Of a stretch of 35,536 nt of DNA, positions 17,692-25,296 are shown one piece after another. A model generated the notes under the pieces. It had not been told where the DNA came from. It saw only the letters and a program-made list of their open reading frames with translations, and made no database searches. The translations under genes were made by a program, and so were the position numbers. Position 1 is the stretch's first letter. Each line of letters begins with the position of its first letter. The stretch is from an uncultured Bacteroidales bacterium. GTDB taxonomy: Bacteria > Bacteroidota > Bacteroidia > Bacteroidales > Muribaculaceae. Where the stretch lies: assembly GCA_900552315.1 (NCBI GenBank), contig URZM01000005.1:1-35536 (forward strand), read 5' to 3'.

Positions 17692-17693
17692 TG
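17686..17693 (+). promoter_or_regulatory. Candidate -7 promoter box of the PglD-like gene
   Basis: TAAATTTG fits TAnnTTTG and overlaps the 16-bp repeat. It lies 11 bases before the ATG, which would leave a very short leader. No clear -33 TTG is seen upstream. The break in gene packing here (79 bp) makes an internal promoter plausible. Confidence 0.35.
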
Positions 17694-17704
17694 ACTGTTT
17701 ACTT

Positions 17705-18337
17705 ATGAGAGATTTGATTATAGTTGGCGCGAGTGGGTTCGGAAGGGAGGTCGCGCAGTATGTGGAGGATATAAACCAGTGTTCTCCGACATGGAATTTG
17801 CTGGGATATATCGATGACAATCTCGAGGCTCTCGATGGCATAGGGCATGGACATGCGGTGATAGACACGATTCAGGGGCATACGCCTAAGGGGTGTGCGG
17901 ATTATGTATGCGGGTTGGCGATGCCAGCGGTGAAGCGCTCTGTCGTAGAGCTGTTGGAGGGGCGAGGCGCAAGGTTCGTGACGCTTCAGCATCCGAGCGC
18001 TCGGGTGAGCCGTTATGCCAGGATAGGGCGTGGCTGTATAATAACGCCTAACAGTAATATAAACACGGATGCGGTGGTCGGGAATTTTGTGTCCGTACTT
18101 GCCTCCGGCGTGGGACATGACGCTATGGTAGGCGATTTTTCGACCTTGTCGGGGCATGTTTGCGTCAACGGCCATGTGGAAATCGGGCCGGGGGTATATG
18201 TGGGATGCGGTGCGTTGATAGCGCCGTCCAAGAAGGTTGGAGAGGGGGCGACGGTGGCCATCGGCAGTGTGGTTGTCACGAATGTCAGGCCGGGCGTGAA
18301 GGTTTTCGGAAACCCCGCTAAGAAGATAATGATATGA
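17705..18337 (+). CDS. PglD/NeuD-like sugar N- or O-acetyltransferase
   Basis: A 210-residue enzyme of the NeuD/PglD group. The N-terminal UDP-sugar-binding Rossmann part shows IIVGASGFGRE at 5-15. The left-handed beta-helix runs from about 100 (HPSARVSRYARIGRGCIITPNSNI) to the C-terminus, with the expected catalytic histidine at 138 in GVGHDAMVGD. Next to PglF-like and PglC-like genes, its likely job is acetylation of a UDP-4-amino-6-deoxy sugar to UDP-diacetyl-bacillosamine. The 4-aminotransferase that would make that substrate (PglE) is not in the window. The gene sits between two 16-bp direct repeats. Confidence 0.85.
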   Translation: MRDLIIVGASGFGREVAQYVEDINQCSPTWNLLGYIDDNLEALDGIGHGHAVIDTIQGHTPKGCADYVCGLAMPAVKRSVVELLEGRGARFVTLQHPSARVSRYARIGRGCIITPNSNINTDAVVGNFVSVLASGVGHDAMVGDFSTLSGHVCVNGHVEIGPGVYVGCGALIAPSKKVGEGATVAIGSVVVTNVRPGVKVFGNPAKKIMI

Positions 18338-18378
18338 GTAAGTATGTAAATTTAAACGATATTAGCAAGTTGTCATAA
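18334..18378 (+). CDS. Possible truncated 14-codon reading frame
   Basis: An ATG overlaps the stop of the PglD-like gene as ATGA, the coupling pattern used throughout the locus. It opens a frame for MSKYVNLNDISKLS, then stops. The coupling suggests it may be the surviving start of a gene whose remainder was replaced by the structured intergenic element that follows. I do not recognise the sequence and chance is possible. Confidence 0.25.
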   Translation: MSKYVNLNDISKLS

Positions 18379-18388
18379 ATATTTATTT

Positions 18389-18507
18389 TTTATACTTTCT
18401 GCGGTTTCCTTTTGGCCGTTTGTGCCTTGTCGCTCAGGTGCATACGCCTGTATGCTACTAACTCCGCAGCCCAACCGCCTCAAAAACGACCTCGCATCAA
18501 GTATAAA
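18389..18507 (+). repeat. Structured intergenic element with nested inverted repeats
   Basis: Three inverted repeats are nested. The outer pair is TTTATACTT (18389-18397) and AAGTATAAA (18499-18507). The middle pair is CTGCGG (18399-18404) and CCGCAG (18464-18469). The inner pair is GCATAC (18440-18445) and GTATGC (18450-18455) around a 4-nt loop. GCGGTT (18401-18406) can pair instead with AACCGC (18473-18478), so two middle stems compete. The right end coincides with copy 2 of the 16-bp repeat. It fills most of the 202-bp gap before the KAS III-like gene. It could be a MITE-like repeat, a leader RNA or a bidirectional terminator. Confidence 0.5.
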
Positions 18508-18514
18508 TTAAATT
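18499..18514 (+). repeat. 16-bp repeat, copy 2, upstream of the KAS III-like gene
   Basis: AAGTATAAATTAAATT is identical to 17676-17691. Here the -7-like box is broken (TAAATTCA in place of TAAATTTG), so this copy lacks the promoter match of copy 1. Confidence 0.85.
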
Positions 18515-18539
18515 CAAACACTTACTTAAAAATGCAGTT

Positions 18540-19652
18540 ATGGCATATTTCCATTTCAATGATATAAAGGTGGCGGGCATAGCCTGCGCGGTTCCGGTAA
18601 ACGAGGTGCCGACAGACAGCTACAAGCCGGTATTTGGTGATGAGGAGGTAGAGAAATTCAAGGTTATGACGGGCGTGCGCGCGTCTCGTCGGACATCAGA
18701 GCATCAGACGGCGTCGGACTTGGGCGTACGCGCTGCCAGCGAGCTGATGCGCCATCTTGGCCTAGGTGGTGAAGAGATAGGCGCATTGATATTCGCGTCC
18801 CACAGCCCGGACTATCGCAGGCCATCCACGGCTTTTGTCATTCAGAAACGCCTGGGTGTCTCGAAGGAGGCGGTTTGTTATGACATCAGCCTTGGGTGTT
18901 CGTCCCTTGTGGCGGGGATGCAGACCCTTGCCTCGGTGATGAGCGCCGGCGATATTGACAAGGCGTTGTTGATTGTAGGAGACACAGCCGGCAAGTCGGT
19001 GAGCGAGAGCGACCGCAGCAGCGCGATGCTATTCGGCGAGGCTGGCGGGGCAATGATCCTTGAAAAGTCTGCCGGGGCCGGCATGGACGTGTTGCTGCGC
19101 AGCGACGGGTCTGGCTACCGGTATATGATAATTCCCGGGGGCGGTTACCGCAACCTCCATGCGGATGAGGCTCCTGTGATGTGCCGGGACGGCAACGAGC
19201 GGTCGCTGCTGAACTCGTTCATCCAGGGGACATCAGTGTTTACTTTCACGATCTTCGACGTTCCGCGTCTGATCAAGGATTTCTTTGCGAAGAGCGGGAG
19301 CGGGGCTGAGAGTTATGATGTCTTTGCCTTTCATCAGGCGAACCTGTATATTCTCAGGCAGATAGCCAGGAAGGCCAAGATACCTTTTGAGAAGATGCCC
19401 ATCTCCCTTGACCGGTATGGCAACACGTCTGGCGCTTCGGCTATAGTGACTCTTTGCGACCGATACGGGAATGACGAGGAGGATGGGACACTGAAGGCCA
19501 TGACATGCGGTTTCGGAATAGGCCTGTCATGGGGAGCAGTGTCGTTTGAGATAGACAAGAGGAATATCCTTCCTATATATGAGGATGACACAGTCTTTGA
19601 GGAGGGGTTGATAAAGGATCCGAACCAATTATATGACACACATGCGGATTAA
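18540..19652 (+). CDS. 3-oxoacyl-ACP synthase III-like (FabH-type) condensing enzyme
   Basis: A 370-residue thiolase-fold enzyme. The KAS III triad is complete: C120 in DISLGCSSL, H265 in FAFHQANLY and N295 in RYGNTSGAS. The glycine-rich C-terminal strand MTCGFGIGLSWGAV is also present. The family condenses a primer, usually acyl-CoA, with malonyl-ACP, or performs related acyl transfers. The gene heads a cassette containing two carrier proteins and two reductases, so it probably makes a dedicated short acyl group rather than serving fatty-acid synthesis. It is somewhat longer than housekeeping FabH (about 320-335), with an extended C-terminal tail. It overlaps the next gene by 20 bases. Confidence 0.85.
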   Translation: MAYFHFNDIKVAGIACAVPVNEVPTDSYKPVFGDEEVEKFKVMTGVRASRRTSEHQTASDLGVRAASELMRHLGLGGEEIGALIFASHSPDYRRPSTAFVIQKRLGVSKEAVCYDISLGCSSLVAGMQTLASVMSAGDIDKALLIVGDTAGKSVSESDRSSAMLFGEAGGAMILEKSAGAGMDVLLRSDGSGYRYMIIPGGGYRNLHADEAPVMCRDGNERSLLNSFIQGTSVFTFTIFDVPRLIKDFFAKSGSGAESYDVFAFHQANLYILRQIARKAKIPFEKMPISLDRYGNTSGASAIVTLCDRYGNDEEDGTLKAMTCGFGIGLSWGAVSFEIDKRNILPIYEDDTVFEEGLIKDPNQLYDTHAD

Positions 19653-21171
19653 TGTATTTTCGTATCTGGAGGAGAGCGCAAGAGCCTATCCGGAAAAGAC
19701 TGCGATAGCGGATGACAAGACAAGCCTCACGTTCAGAGAATGGCATCAGATGGCGCTGAGCATAGGGACGGCGATATTCGAGAGCTGCGGAGGGTGCGTC
19801 AGGAAGCCGGTGCTTGTGTTTGTGGACCGCACCATAGATGGGCTTCCGGGCTTTATGGGGGTGGTCGCCTCGGCCAATTTCTATGTTCCCATAGACAGCA
19901 GGATGCCGGCGAGCCGCATAAAACTGATTGTGGACATCCTCTCGCCGGTGGCGGCGCTCGCAGTGACGGCTAAGGACAGGTCCGTTCTTGAGTCGATAGG
20001 CTTCGCCGGGAACATCGTAGACATGCACGAGGCAAGCCTCTGCACGGCCAAGCCTGAGGCCCTGACGGCATTGCGAGACAGGCTCATAGACCTTGACCCG
20101 GTGTATTCGATTTTCACGAGCGGGTCTACGGGCGTGCCCAAAGGGGTGGTCGTCAGCCATCGCGGCATGATAGATTTGAGCGAGTGGCTCGCTGCCACGC
20201 TCGGAATAACGGACAAAGACAGCCTCGGCAATCAGACCCCCTTTTATTTTGACGGTTCGGTAAAGGATATCTGCCTGTGCCTGAAAACTGGGGCCACTCT
20301 CCATGTGATCGGGCGCAAGTATTTCACGTTTCCCAAATTGCTCATCGAGTTTTTGGACTCGCGTGAAATCACGGCAATCCTGTGGGCGACGTCGGCGATA
20401 ACGCTTGTCGGTAACAGCGGCATACTTGATGTGCGGATCCCGCAACATGTGAGGCTTGTGACCTTTGCCGGGGAGGCTATGCCCGCCAAGCAGCTCAACG
20501 TATGGATGGAAAGGCTGCCTGAGGCAAGATTCGTCAACCTCTACGGTCCGACAGAAATCACGGTGGACTGCACATACCATGAGGTGAAGCGTAAATATCC
20601 AGACGACACCTTTATTCCGATTGGCAGGGCATGCAGGAATATGGAGGTGCTTGTGCTTGACGAGACTGGCGACCTTGTGGAGCAGGGAGAGACGGGGGAG
20701 CTCTGCGTGCGCGGCACAGGCGTGGCGCTCGGCTATTTCGGTGACAGGGACAAGACCTGCGAGGTTTTTGTCCAGAACCCTCTGAACCCTTATTACAATG
20801 ACATCATATACCGGACCGGCGACTTGGTGAGATATTCCGAGGAGGGGGATTTGATTTTCGTGTCTCGCAAGGATTCTCAAATCAAGCATATGGGCAACCG
20901 CATAGAGCTGGGGGAGATAGAGGCTGCGGTCAACGCGCTTGACAAGGTGCTCAACGCGGCATGCGTATTTGACTCCGGCGAGGACAAGATCGTGCTCTTT
21001 TACGAGACTTGCGACCGTAGTGACATGGACATAGTGAACATGATAAGCGAGAGGTTGCCAAAATACATGTACCCTAACGTGTGCATACGGCGGGACACGA
21101 TGCCTTATAACCTTAACGGCAAAATAGACCGGCTTGAGCTGAAAAGAATCTATGAGGCAGGCAAGGCTTGA
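19633..21171 (+). CDS. Amino-acid-type adenylating enzyme (stand-alone NRPS A domain/DltA-like)
   Basis: A 512-residue ANL-family ligase, the length of a single adenylation domain. Visible motifs are SGSTGVPKG at 163-171, FDGSVKD with D207, YGPTE at 304-308, TGD at 395-397, GNRIELGEIE at 421-430 and the catalytic K497 in NLNGKIDR. D207 takes the position of the aspartate that binds the substrate amino group in NRPS A domains and DltA, so the substrate is probably an amino acid. The likely reaction is ATP-driven loading onto the carrier protein encoded at 21937-22170. An alternative ATG lies at 19642. It overlaps both neighbours by 20 bases. Confidence 0.83.
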   Translation: MTHMRINVFSYLEESARAYPEKTAIADDKTSLTFREWHQMALSIGTAIFESCGGCVRKPVLVFVDRTIDGLPGFMGVVASANFYVPIDSRMPASRIKLIVDILSPVAALAVTAKDRSVLESIGFAGNIVDMHEASLCTAKPEALTALRDRLIDLDPVYSIFTSGSTGVPKGVVVSHRGMIDLSEWLAATLGITDKDSLGNQTPFYFDGSVKDICLCLKTGATLHVIGRKYFTFPKLLIEFLDSREITAILWATSAITLVGNSGILDVRIPQHVRLVTFAGEAMPAKQLNVWMERLPEARFVNLYGPTEITVDCTYHEVKRKYPDDTFIPIGRACRNMEVLVLDETGDLVEQGETGELCVRGTGVALGYFGDRDKTCEVFVQNPLNPYYNDIIYRTGDLVRYSEEGDLIFVSRKDSQIKHMGNRIELGEIEAAVNALDKVLNAACVFDSGEDKIVLFYETCDRSDMDIVNMISERLPKYMYPNVCIRRDTMPYNLNGKIDRLELKRIYEAGKA

Positions 21172-21940
21172 GAGCGGGGAGGAATATGCGGCTCTGTGCG
21201 GCAGGTATCTGCGTAAGACATCGTGGAGCAACAATTATCTGCTGCCGGAGAGGGCCGGGCAGCTGATAGCGGAATCAAGGATGTCGTATGTCGCGGGAGC
21301 GGAGAATTGCTGTTTCTTGGTCAGCGAGGACTCAGGTTGCAGCAGACTCTACTACGTGGTAAATGACATGGAGGAATTTACGGAGCTCCCCGGAGCCGCT
21401 GTCAGCGAGATCCTTTTCCGGACACAGGCGGGAGAGCCGACGGCAGAGGCCGGTTATCTCGAGGGCCTTGGCTTTCGCGAGAATCTGATACGCGACCAGT
21501 ATGCGCTCAAAGTGCCGGAAGGCCGCGCCGTAGACGTGGACTATTCGGCCGACTTGACGGAGGCCGCAGAAATTGCGGCTCTTTTTAACGCAGTGTTTGA
21601 CAAATATAGCGGCGACTATATAAGCGACAAAGCCATCGGAGAGCTTCATGACAGCAGGTCTTTTCTCGTAGTGAGAGAGCGGGGGGCGCTTCAGGGAGCC
21701 ATGCATATCACGCTGCAAGGGGCCGTGATGTGGATTTCACATGTTGCCGTGTTTCCGGAGTACAGGGGGCGCGGCGTTGCAGACGCTCTTATGGCGATGT
21801 GCCTGACAGAGGCGCGCCGGCTTGGCACACGGCGGGTGATGCTGTGGGTGCAGCGGCGAAACGCTCCCGCGCTCGCCCTGTACAGGAAATACGGCTTTAT
21901 GCCGACCAATAAATCGACTATATCATACATAAAACAATGA
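21152..21940 (+). CDS. GNAT-family N-acyltransferase
   Basis: A 262-residue protein whose C-terminal half is a GNAT domain: ISHVAVFPEYRGRGVADALMAMCLTEARRLG from about 195 holds the acyl-donor pyrophosphate loop (R-G-R-G-V-A), followed by LWVQRRNAPALALYRKYGFMP. The N-terminal half (about 1-125) is not recognisable as a second full GNAT motif but may be a degenerate one. Placed between the adenylating enzyme and the carrier protein, it may use the carrier-bound acyl or aminoacyl group as donor and an amino sugar as acceptor. That role is inference. ATGA overlap with the carrier-protein gene. Confidence 0.8.
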   Translation: MRQARLESGEEYAALCGRYLRKTSWSNNYLLPERAGQLIAESRMSYVAGAENCCFLVSEDSGCSRLYYVVNDMEEFTELPGAAVSEILFRTQAGEPTAEAGYLEGLGFRENLIRDQYALKVPEGRAVDVDYSADLTEAAEIAALFNAVFDKYSGDYISDKAIGELHDSRSFLVVRERGALQGAMHITLQGAVMWISHVAVFPEYRGRGVADALMAMCLTEARRLGTRRVMLWVQRRNAPALALYRKYGFMPTNKSTISYIKQ

Positions 21941-22170
21941 CAATGGAAAAGCTGTTGGAAATACTCAAGGGCGTGCGTCCTGACGTAGATTTTGAAAACG
22001 AGACCGGGCTTATAGATGACGGCATCCTCGACTCTTTTGATGTGGTGTCCATCATCTCTGAAATAGATGACTCGTTCGGCGTGCAGATACGAGTGACGGA
22101 ACTCGACCCGGACAATTTCAATTCTGTCTCGAGTCTATGGGCCCTTATACAATCCCTCAAGGCACGGTGA
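21937..22170 (+). CDS. Acyl/peptidyl carrier protein (DltC-like), first of two
   Basis: A 77-residue acidic helical protein with the phosphopantetheine attachment serine at S33 in DDGILDSFDVVSIISEID. The LDSFDVV form is like that of DltC and stand-alone peptidyl carriers, where the usual DSL is DSF. It is coupled by ATGA to the GNAT gene and lies one gene from the adenylating enzyme, the most likely loader. It must be modified by a holo-ACP synthase encoded elsewhere. Confidence 0.85.
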   Translation: MTMEKLLEILKGVRPDVDFENETGLIDDGILDSFDVVSIISEIDDSFGVQIRVTELDPDNFNSVSSLWALIQSLKAR

Positions 22171-22171
22171 G

Positions 22172-23152
22172 ATGTCATTTGCATCCAATGTAAATAAAGC
22201 GCTTTCGGAGTTTGACGAGATTTCGTCGTCATTAGCCCAATCCTTGAGCTGCTTCAGGGCCAAGGTCTGGGCCAGCATGGCGTTTTGTCTTGTCCGTTAT
22301 GGCGCTCGCCCTATTGATTATGGGCGCTTTGAGTTTTACAATAAAAGCTCGCGCAGAAGGAATCAGTACCTGACCTTTATCAGATATAAGCGGCTGTATA
22401 GACGGCTAATGAAAGAGGCCTACTCACATGCCAGCATAAGCGCGGATAAGGAACAGGAATACAGGATATTCTCTGAATTTGTACATCGGCCTTGGATTAG
22501 CGTGTCCAGAGGGGGAATCGATGAGGTTGCCTTGACTGATTTTGTTGGAAGACATGGACCTGTCATTGCAAAACCTTCCAGAGGAGAGCAAGGCAAGGGC
22601 GTGACGCAGATTTCCGATGCGGCTGATCTTAAGGCTTTCCTTGAGAGCATTGGAGACGAGGTGTATGTGCTCGAAGGGAAAGTGTATAACTGCAGAGAGT
22701 TAAGGGAGCTGAATCCGAGCAGCCTGAACACGCTTAGGGTGGTCACCATGATTGACAACGAAGGCCTGATACATGTGCTGGGCGCTTGGCTGCGCGTGGG
22801 AGCCATCGGCAAAGTGGTGGACAATTGGGGCGCTGGCGGCGTAGGATACAACGTTGATATCGAGACAGGCATGATAGACAGGGCGGGAAGAGACAAGAAG
22901 AATAGGTCTTATATATATCATCCCGGGACTGATAAATGTATGGTGGGCTTTCGAATCCCCAATTTCAAGAATGTCCTTGAGAGCGTCAAGAAAATGGCTG
23001 CGCTCACACCCTACGCAAGGTATGTAGGCTGGGACATAGCCATAACCGATGATGGCATCGACCTCATAGAAATGAATTTCCCTCCGGGCCATGACATGAT
23101 GCAGTCATTTGAAAACCCGGTCTATGACCAGATTCGAAGCATGCTGAAATAG
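22172..23152 (+). CDS. ATP-grasp protein of the sugar-transfer-associated type
   Basis: A 326-residue protein. After a basic N-terminal region, GPVIAKPSRGEQGKGV (about 129-144) is the ATP-grasp phosphate loop and its lysine. TLRVVTMIDNEGLIHVLGAWLRVG and GWDIAITDDGIDLIEMNFPPGHDMMQ supply the metal-binding acidic and Asn residues. The layout matches the ATP-grasp group found in polysaccharide loci (ATPgrasp_ST). ATP-grasp enzymes join a carboxylate to an amine or thiol through an acyl phosphate, so this one may couple an acid or amino acid to the glycan precursor. It starts two bases after the carrier-protein gene. Confidence 0.8.
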   Translation: MSFASNVNKALSEFDEISSSLAQSLSCFRAKVWASMAFCLVRYGARPIDYGRFEFYNKSSRRRNQYLTFIRYKRLYRRLMKEAYSHASISADKEQEYRIFSEFVHRPWISVSRGGIDEVALTDFVGRHGPVIAKPSRGEQGKGVTQISDAADLKAFLESIGDEVYVLEGKVYNCRELRELNPSSLNTLRVVTMIDNEGLIHVLGAWLRVGAIGKVVDNWGAGGVGYNVDIETGMIDRAGRDKKNRSYIYHPGTDKCMVGFRIPNFKNVLESVKKMAALTPYARYVGWDIAITDDGIDLIEMNFPPGHDMMQSFENPVYDQIRSMLK

Positions 23153-23208
23153 GCTGGGCTAAAGCGTGCTGAGAAAGAATGCATAGAAATATCACCTACG
23201 TAATAAGT

Positions 23209-23955
23209 ATGAAGACAATGCTTTCGGTAGAGAACAAATATGTGCTGGTAACGGGGGCTGGGTCAGGCATAGGACGTGCGACGGCGTGTGCTCTTTCCCG
23301 CTATGGCGCGAAGACGGTTTTGGTGGATATATCACCAGAAGGACTTGCCGAGACATCGGCAAGCCTCGGGCAGGGACATTTATCGGCTTGTTTTGACCTT
23401 TCGCGACCTGAATCATTTGATGCCATTGCCTCAATCTTAGAGAAAAGCCACATCAAGCTTGACGGCATTGTGCATTGTGCCGGCATCAGCTCCCGCAAGC
23501 CGCTGAATGTCCTCACTAAAGATGGGTTCTCGAAAATAATGGACATCAATTTTTATTCATTCATGGAGCTTGTCAAGAGGTTTACCAAGAGGCGGTATTT
23601 CAACGATGGCGGCAGCGTTGTGGTGATGTCATCTATATCAAGCCTCAAGGGGTACAAGGCGAAGAGTGAATATTGCGTTTCCAAGGCGGCCGTAGACGCT
23701 TTCGTGCGATGCGCGGCATTGGAGCTGTCGCCTCGCTTTATCCGGGTGAACTCGGTGATGGCGGGTGAGGTGCTGACTCCTCTGGGGCAAAAGGCCCGCG
23801 AGCTAAACGCATCGTTGGGAGTGACGGAGTCTGAGGCTCCTCTCGGCCCCTCGGCCCCGGAAGAGGTAGCGAACACAATAGCTTTTCTGCTTTCCGATGC
23901 AACCAAAACAATAACCGGCACCTCCATCCTCATAGACGGTGGCGCCACAATATGA
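23209..23955 (+). CDS. SDR-family 3-oxoacyl-ACP reductase-like enzyme (FabG-like)
   Basis: A 248-residue classical short-chain dehydrogenase. VLVTGAGSGIG near the start binds NAD(P), VHCAGISS takes the place of the NAG motif, and the catalytic residues lie in VVMSSISS (Ser) and EYCVSKAAV (Tyr and Lys). The tail TITGTSILIDGGATI is characteristic of FabG-like enzymes. It probably reduces a 3-keto group on a carrier-bound acyl chain made by the KAS III-like enzyme. Starts at 23179, 23209 and 23218 are all possible; 23209 is chosen because it leaves a short family-like N-terminus. Confidence 0.85.
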   Translation: MKTMLSVENKYVLVTGAGSGIGRATACALSRYGAKTVLVDISPEGLAETSASLGQGHLSACFDLSRPESFDAIASILEKSHIKLDGIVHCAGISSRKPLNVLTKDGFSKIMDINFYSFMELVKRFTKRRYFNDGGSVVVMSSISSLKGYKAKSEYCVSKAAVDAFVRCAALELSPRFIRVNSVMAGEVLTPLGQKARELNASLGVTESEAPLGPSAPEEVANTIAFLLSDATKTITGTSILIDGGATI

Positions 23956-23967
23956 AAACAACAAGAT

Positions 23968-24186
23968 ATGACAGTAAACGAAAAAACAGCGATGCTTGAG
24001 GACATCCTCGAGCTTGAACCGGGACAACTTACACCGGACATGGCTTTGGCCGACATCAGTGAGTATGACTCCATGTCAAAGCTCTCTCTTATAGTTATGA
24101 TGGATGAGGAGTTCGGCAAAAAACTCACGGGCGAGCAGATACTGAAGTTTGTCACCGTTCAGGACATACTTGATTTCATGGGATAG
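23968..24186 (+). CDS. Acyl carrier protein, second of two
   Basis: A 72-residue acidic protein with the attachment serine at S35 in ISEYDSMSKLSLIVMMDEEFG. The DSM form differs from the LDSF of the first carrier, so the two are not recent duplicates and probably carry different groups. It lies 12 bases after the FabG-like gene, suggesting that it holds the substrate of that reductase. It is clearly shorter and more divergent than a housekeeping AcpP (about 78, usual motif DSL). Confidence 0.82.
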   Translation: MTVNEKTAMLEDILELEPGQLTPDMALADISEYDSMSKLSLIVMMDEEFGKKLTGEQILKFVTVQDILDFMG

Positions 24187-24260
24187 GCCATGGGACAAGT
24201 CGGGATTTGAACATCTAAGCTCCGGTAAAGTTTCCGGGGATTTGTCGCACATTAACCGAT

Positions 24261-25205
24261 ATGGAAATGACACATGCGCAGATAACGCCTTGGGGCAGAA
24301 CGATTGTCCTTAATAACGGCGTTGAGATGCCACAGATAGGGCTGGGTACATTCCTTATTCCGAACGATAAGCTGGTGGAGACCATAGGAATGGCCTATAG
24401 CTTGGGATACAGGCAATTTGACACGGCATGGCGTTATCATAATGAAAACGAGATCGGCGCTGCACTGAAGAAATACGGCATCCCAAGGGATAAAGTGTTT
24501 GTGACGACGAAGGTCAACGCGGACGCGCTGTATTTAGGCCGCTACCATGGCGGACCACTTAGATATTTGAACATCAGGGTAAAGAGCATACGAAAGGCCG
24601 TGGAGGAGTCTTTCAGAAATCTCGGATTTGACTATATTGACCTTTTCTTGGTTCATACCCCCTGGCCCATGTACCGTGAAATGTATGAGACGCTCACGGA
24701 CTTTTACCGTCAAGGCCGCATAAGGGCAATCGGCGTAAGTTCATTCTTGCCTCCTATGATTGAATCGCTGAGGGAGGTCTCAGACATTGTTCCGGCAGTA
24801 AACCAGTTTGAAATAAGTCCGCTTAACACGCAGAAGCGGCTTATACGGTGGTGCAAAGAACGGGGGATTGCCGCAGAAGCAATGTCTACATTCTCACATT
24901 TCAGGTCTAATGTGCCCAGGGAGGAAATAATAGAGAATGGAGTCCTTAAGGAGATAGCTGAAACACATGGCAAGTCCGTGGTGCAGGTAGTGTTGAGATG
25001 GTTTCTGCAGCAGGACATAATAATCATACCCAAGACATGGGATCCAGACCACCTGAAGGAGAACATCAACATTCTCGATTTTGAGCTTTCTGCGACCGAG
25101 ATGGCAAGGAGAGATGCGCTTGACAAGGGTGTCTTCCTCAACTATAACCCGTATGGGCTCTTGCAAAATGTCCCGAGGGGATACCGCGACTGGAAAGGAT
25201 TCTGA
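24261..25205 (+). CDS. Aldo/keto reductase
   Basis: A 314-residue AKR-fold enzyme with the full catalytic tetrad: D54 and Y59 in FDTAWRYHNE, K84 in VTTKVN and H132 in LVHTPWP. The C-terminal IIIPKTWDPDHLKEN segment is the NADPH phosphate-binding loop. It reduces a carbonyl to an alcohol using NADPH. In this cassette it could reduce an aldehyde or ketone of the acyl group or release product from a carrier protein, though that is inference. It follows the second carrier-protein gene after a 74-bp gap with no clear promoter. Confidence 0.87.
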   Translation: MEMTHAQITPWGRTIVLNNGVEMPQIGLGTFLIPNDKLVETIGMAYSLGYRQFDTAWRYHNENEIGAALKKYGIPRDKVFVTTKVNADALYLGRYHGGPLRYLNIRVKSIRKAVEESFRNLGFDYIDLFLVHTPWPMYREMYETLTDFYRQGRIRAIGVSSFLPPMIESLREVSDIVPAVNQFEISPLNTQKRLIRWCKERGIAAEAMSTFSHFRSNVPREEIIENGVLKEIAETHGKSVVQVVLRWFLQQDIIIIPKTWDPDHLKENINILDFELSATEMARRDALDKGVFLNYNPYGLLQNVPRGYRDWKGF

Positions 25206-25296
25206 ACCTGGCGAGTCGCCTTGGCGGATACATACCTAAACGGCGATTCAACTTATGGATGAGCAAGCGCTGAGAACACTGCTGTAGCCCTTGGAA

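Noticed and set aside
17626..17704. Short frame encoding about 11 residues after the priming-enzyme gene
   Set aside because: Too short, no coupling and no recognisable content; most likely chance.
19573..21234. 553-codon open frame on the - strand opposite the adenylating-enzyme gene
   Set aside because: It is the antisense shadow of a gene with complete ANL-family motifs. The His- and Arg-rich translation is typical of antisense frames in GC-rich DNA.
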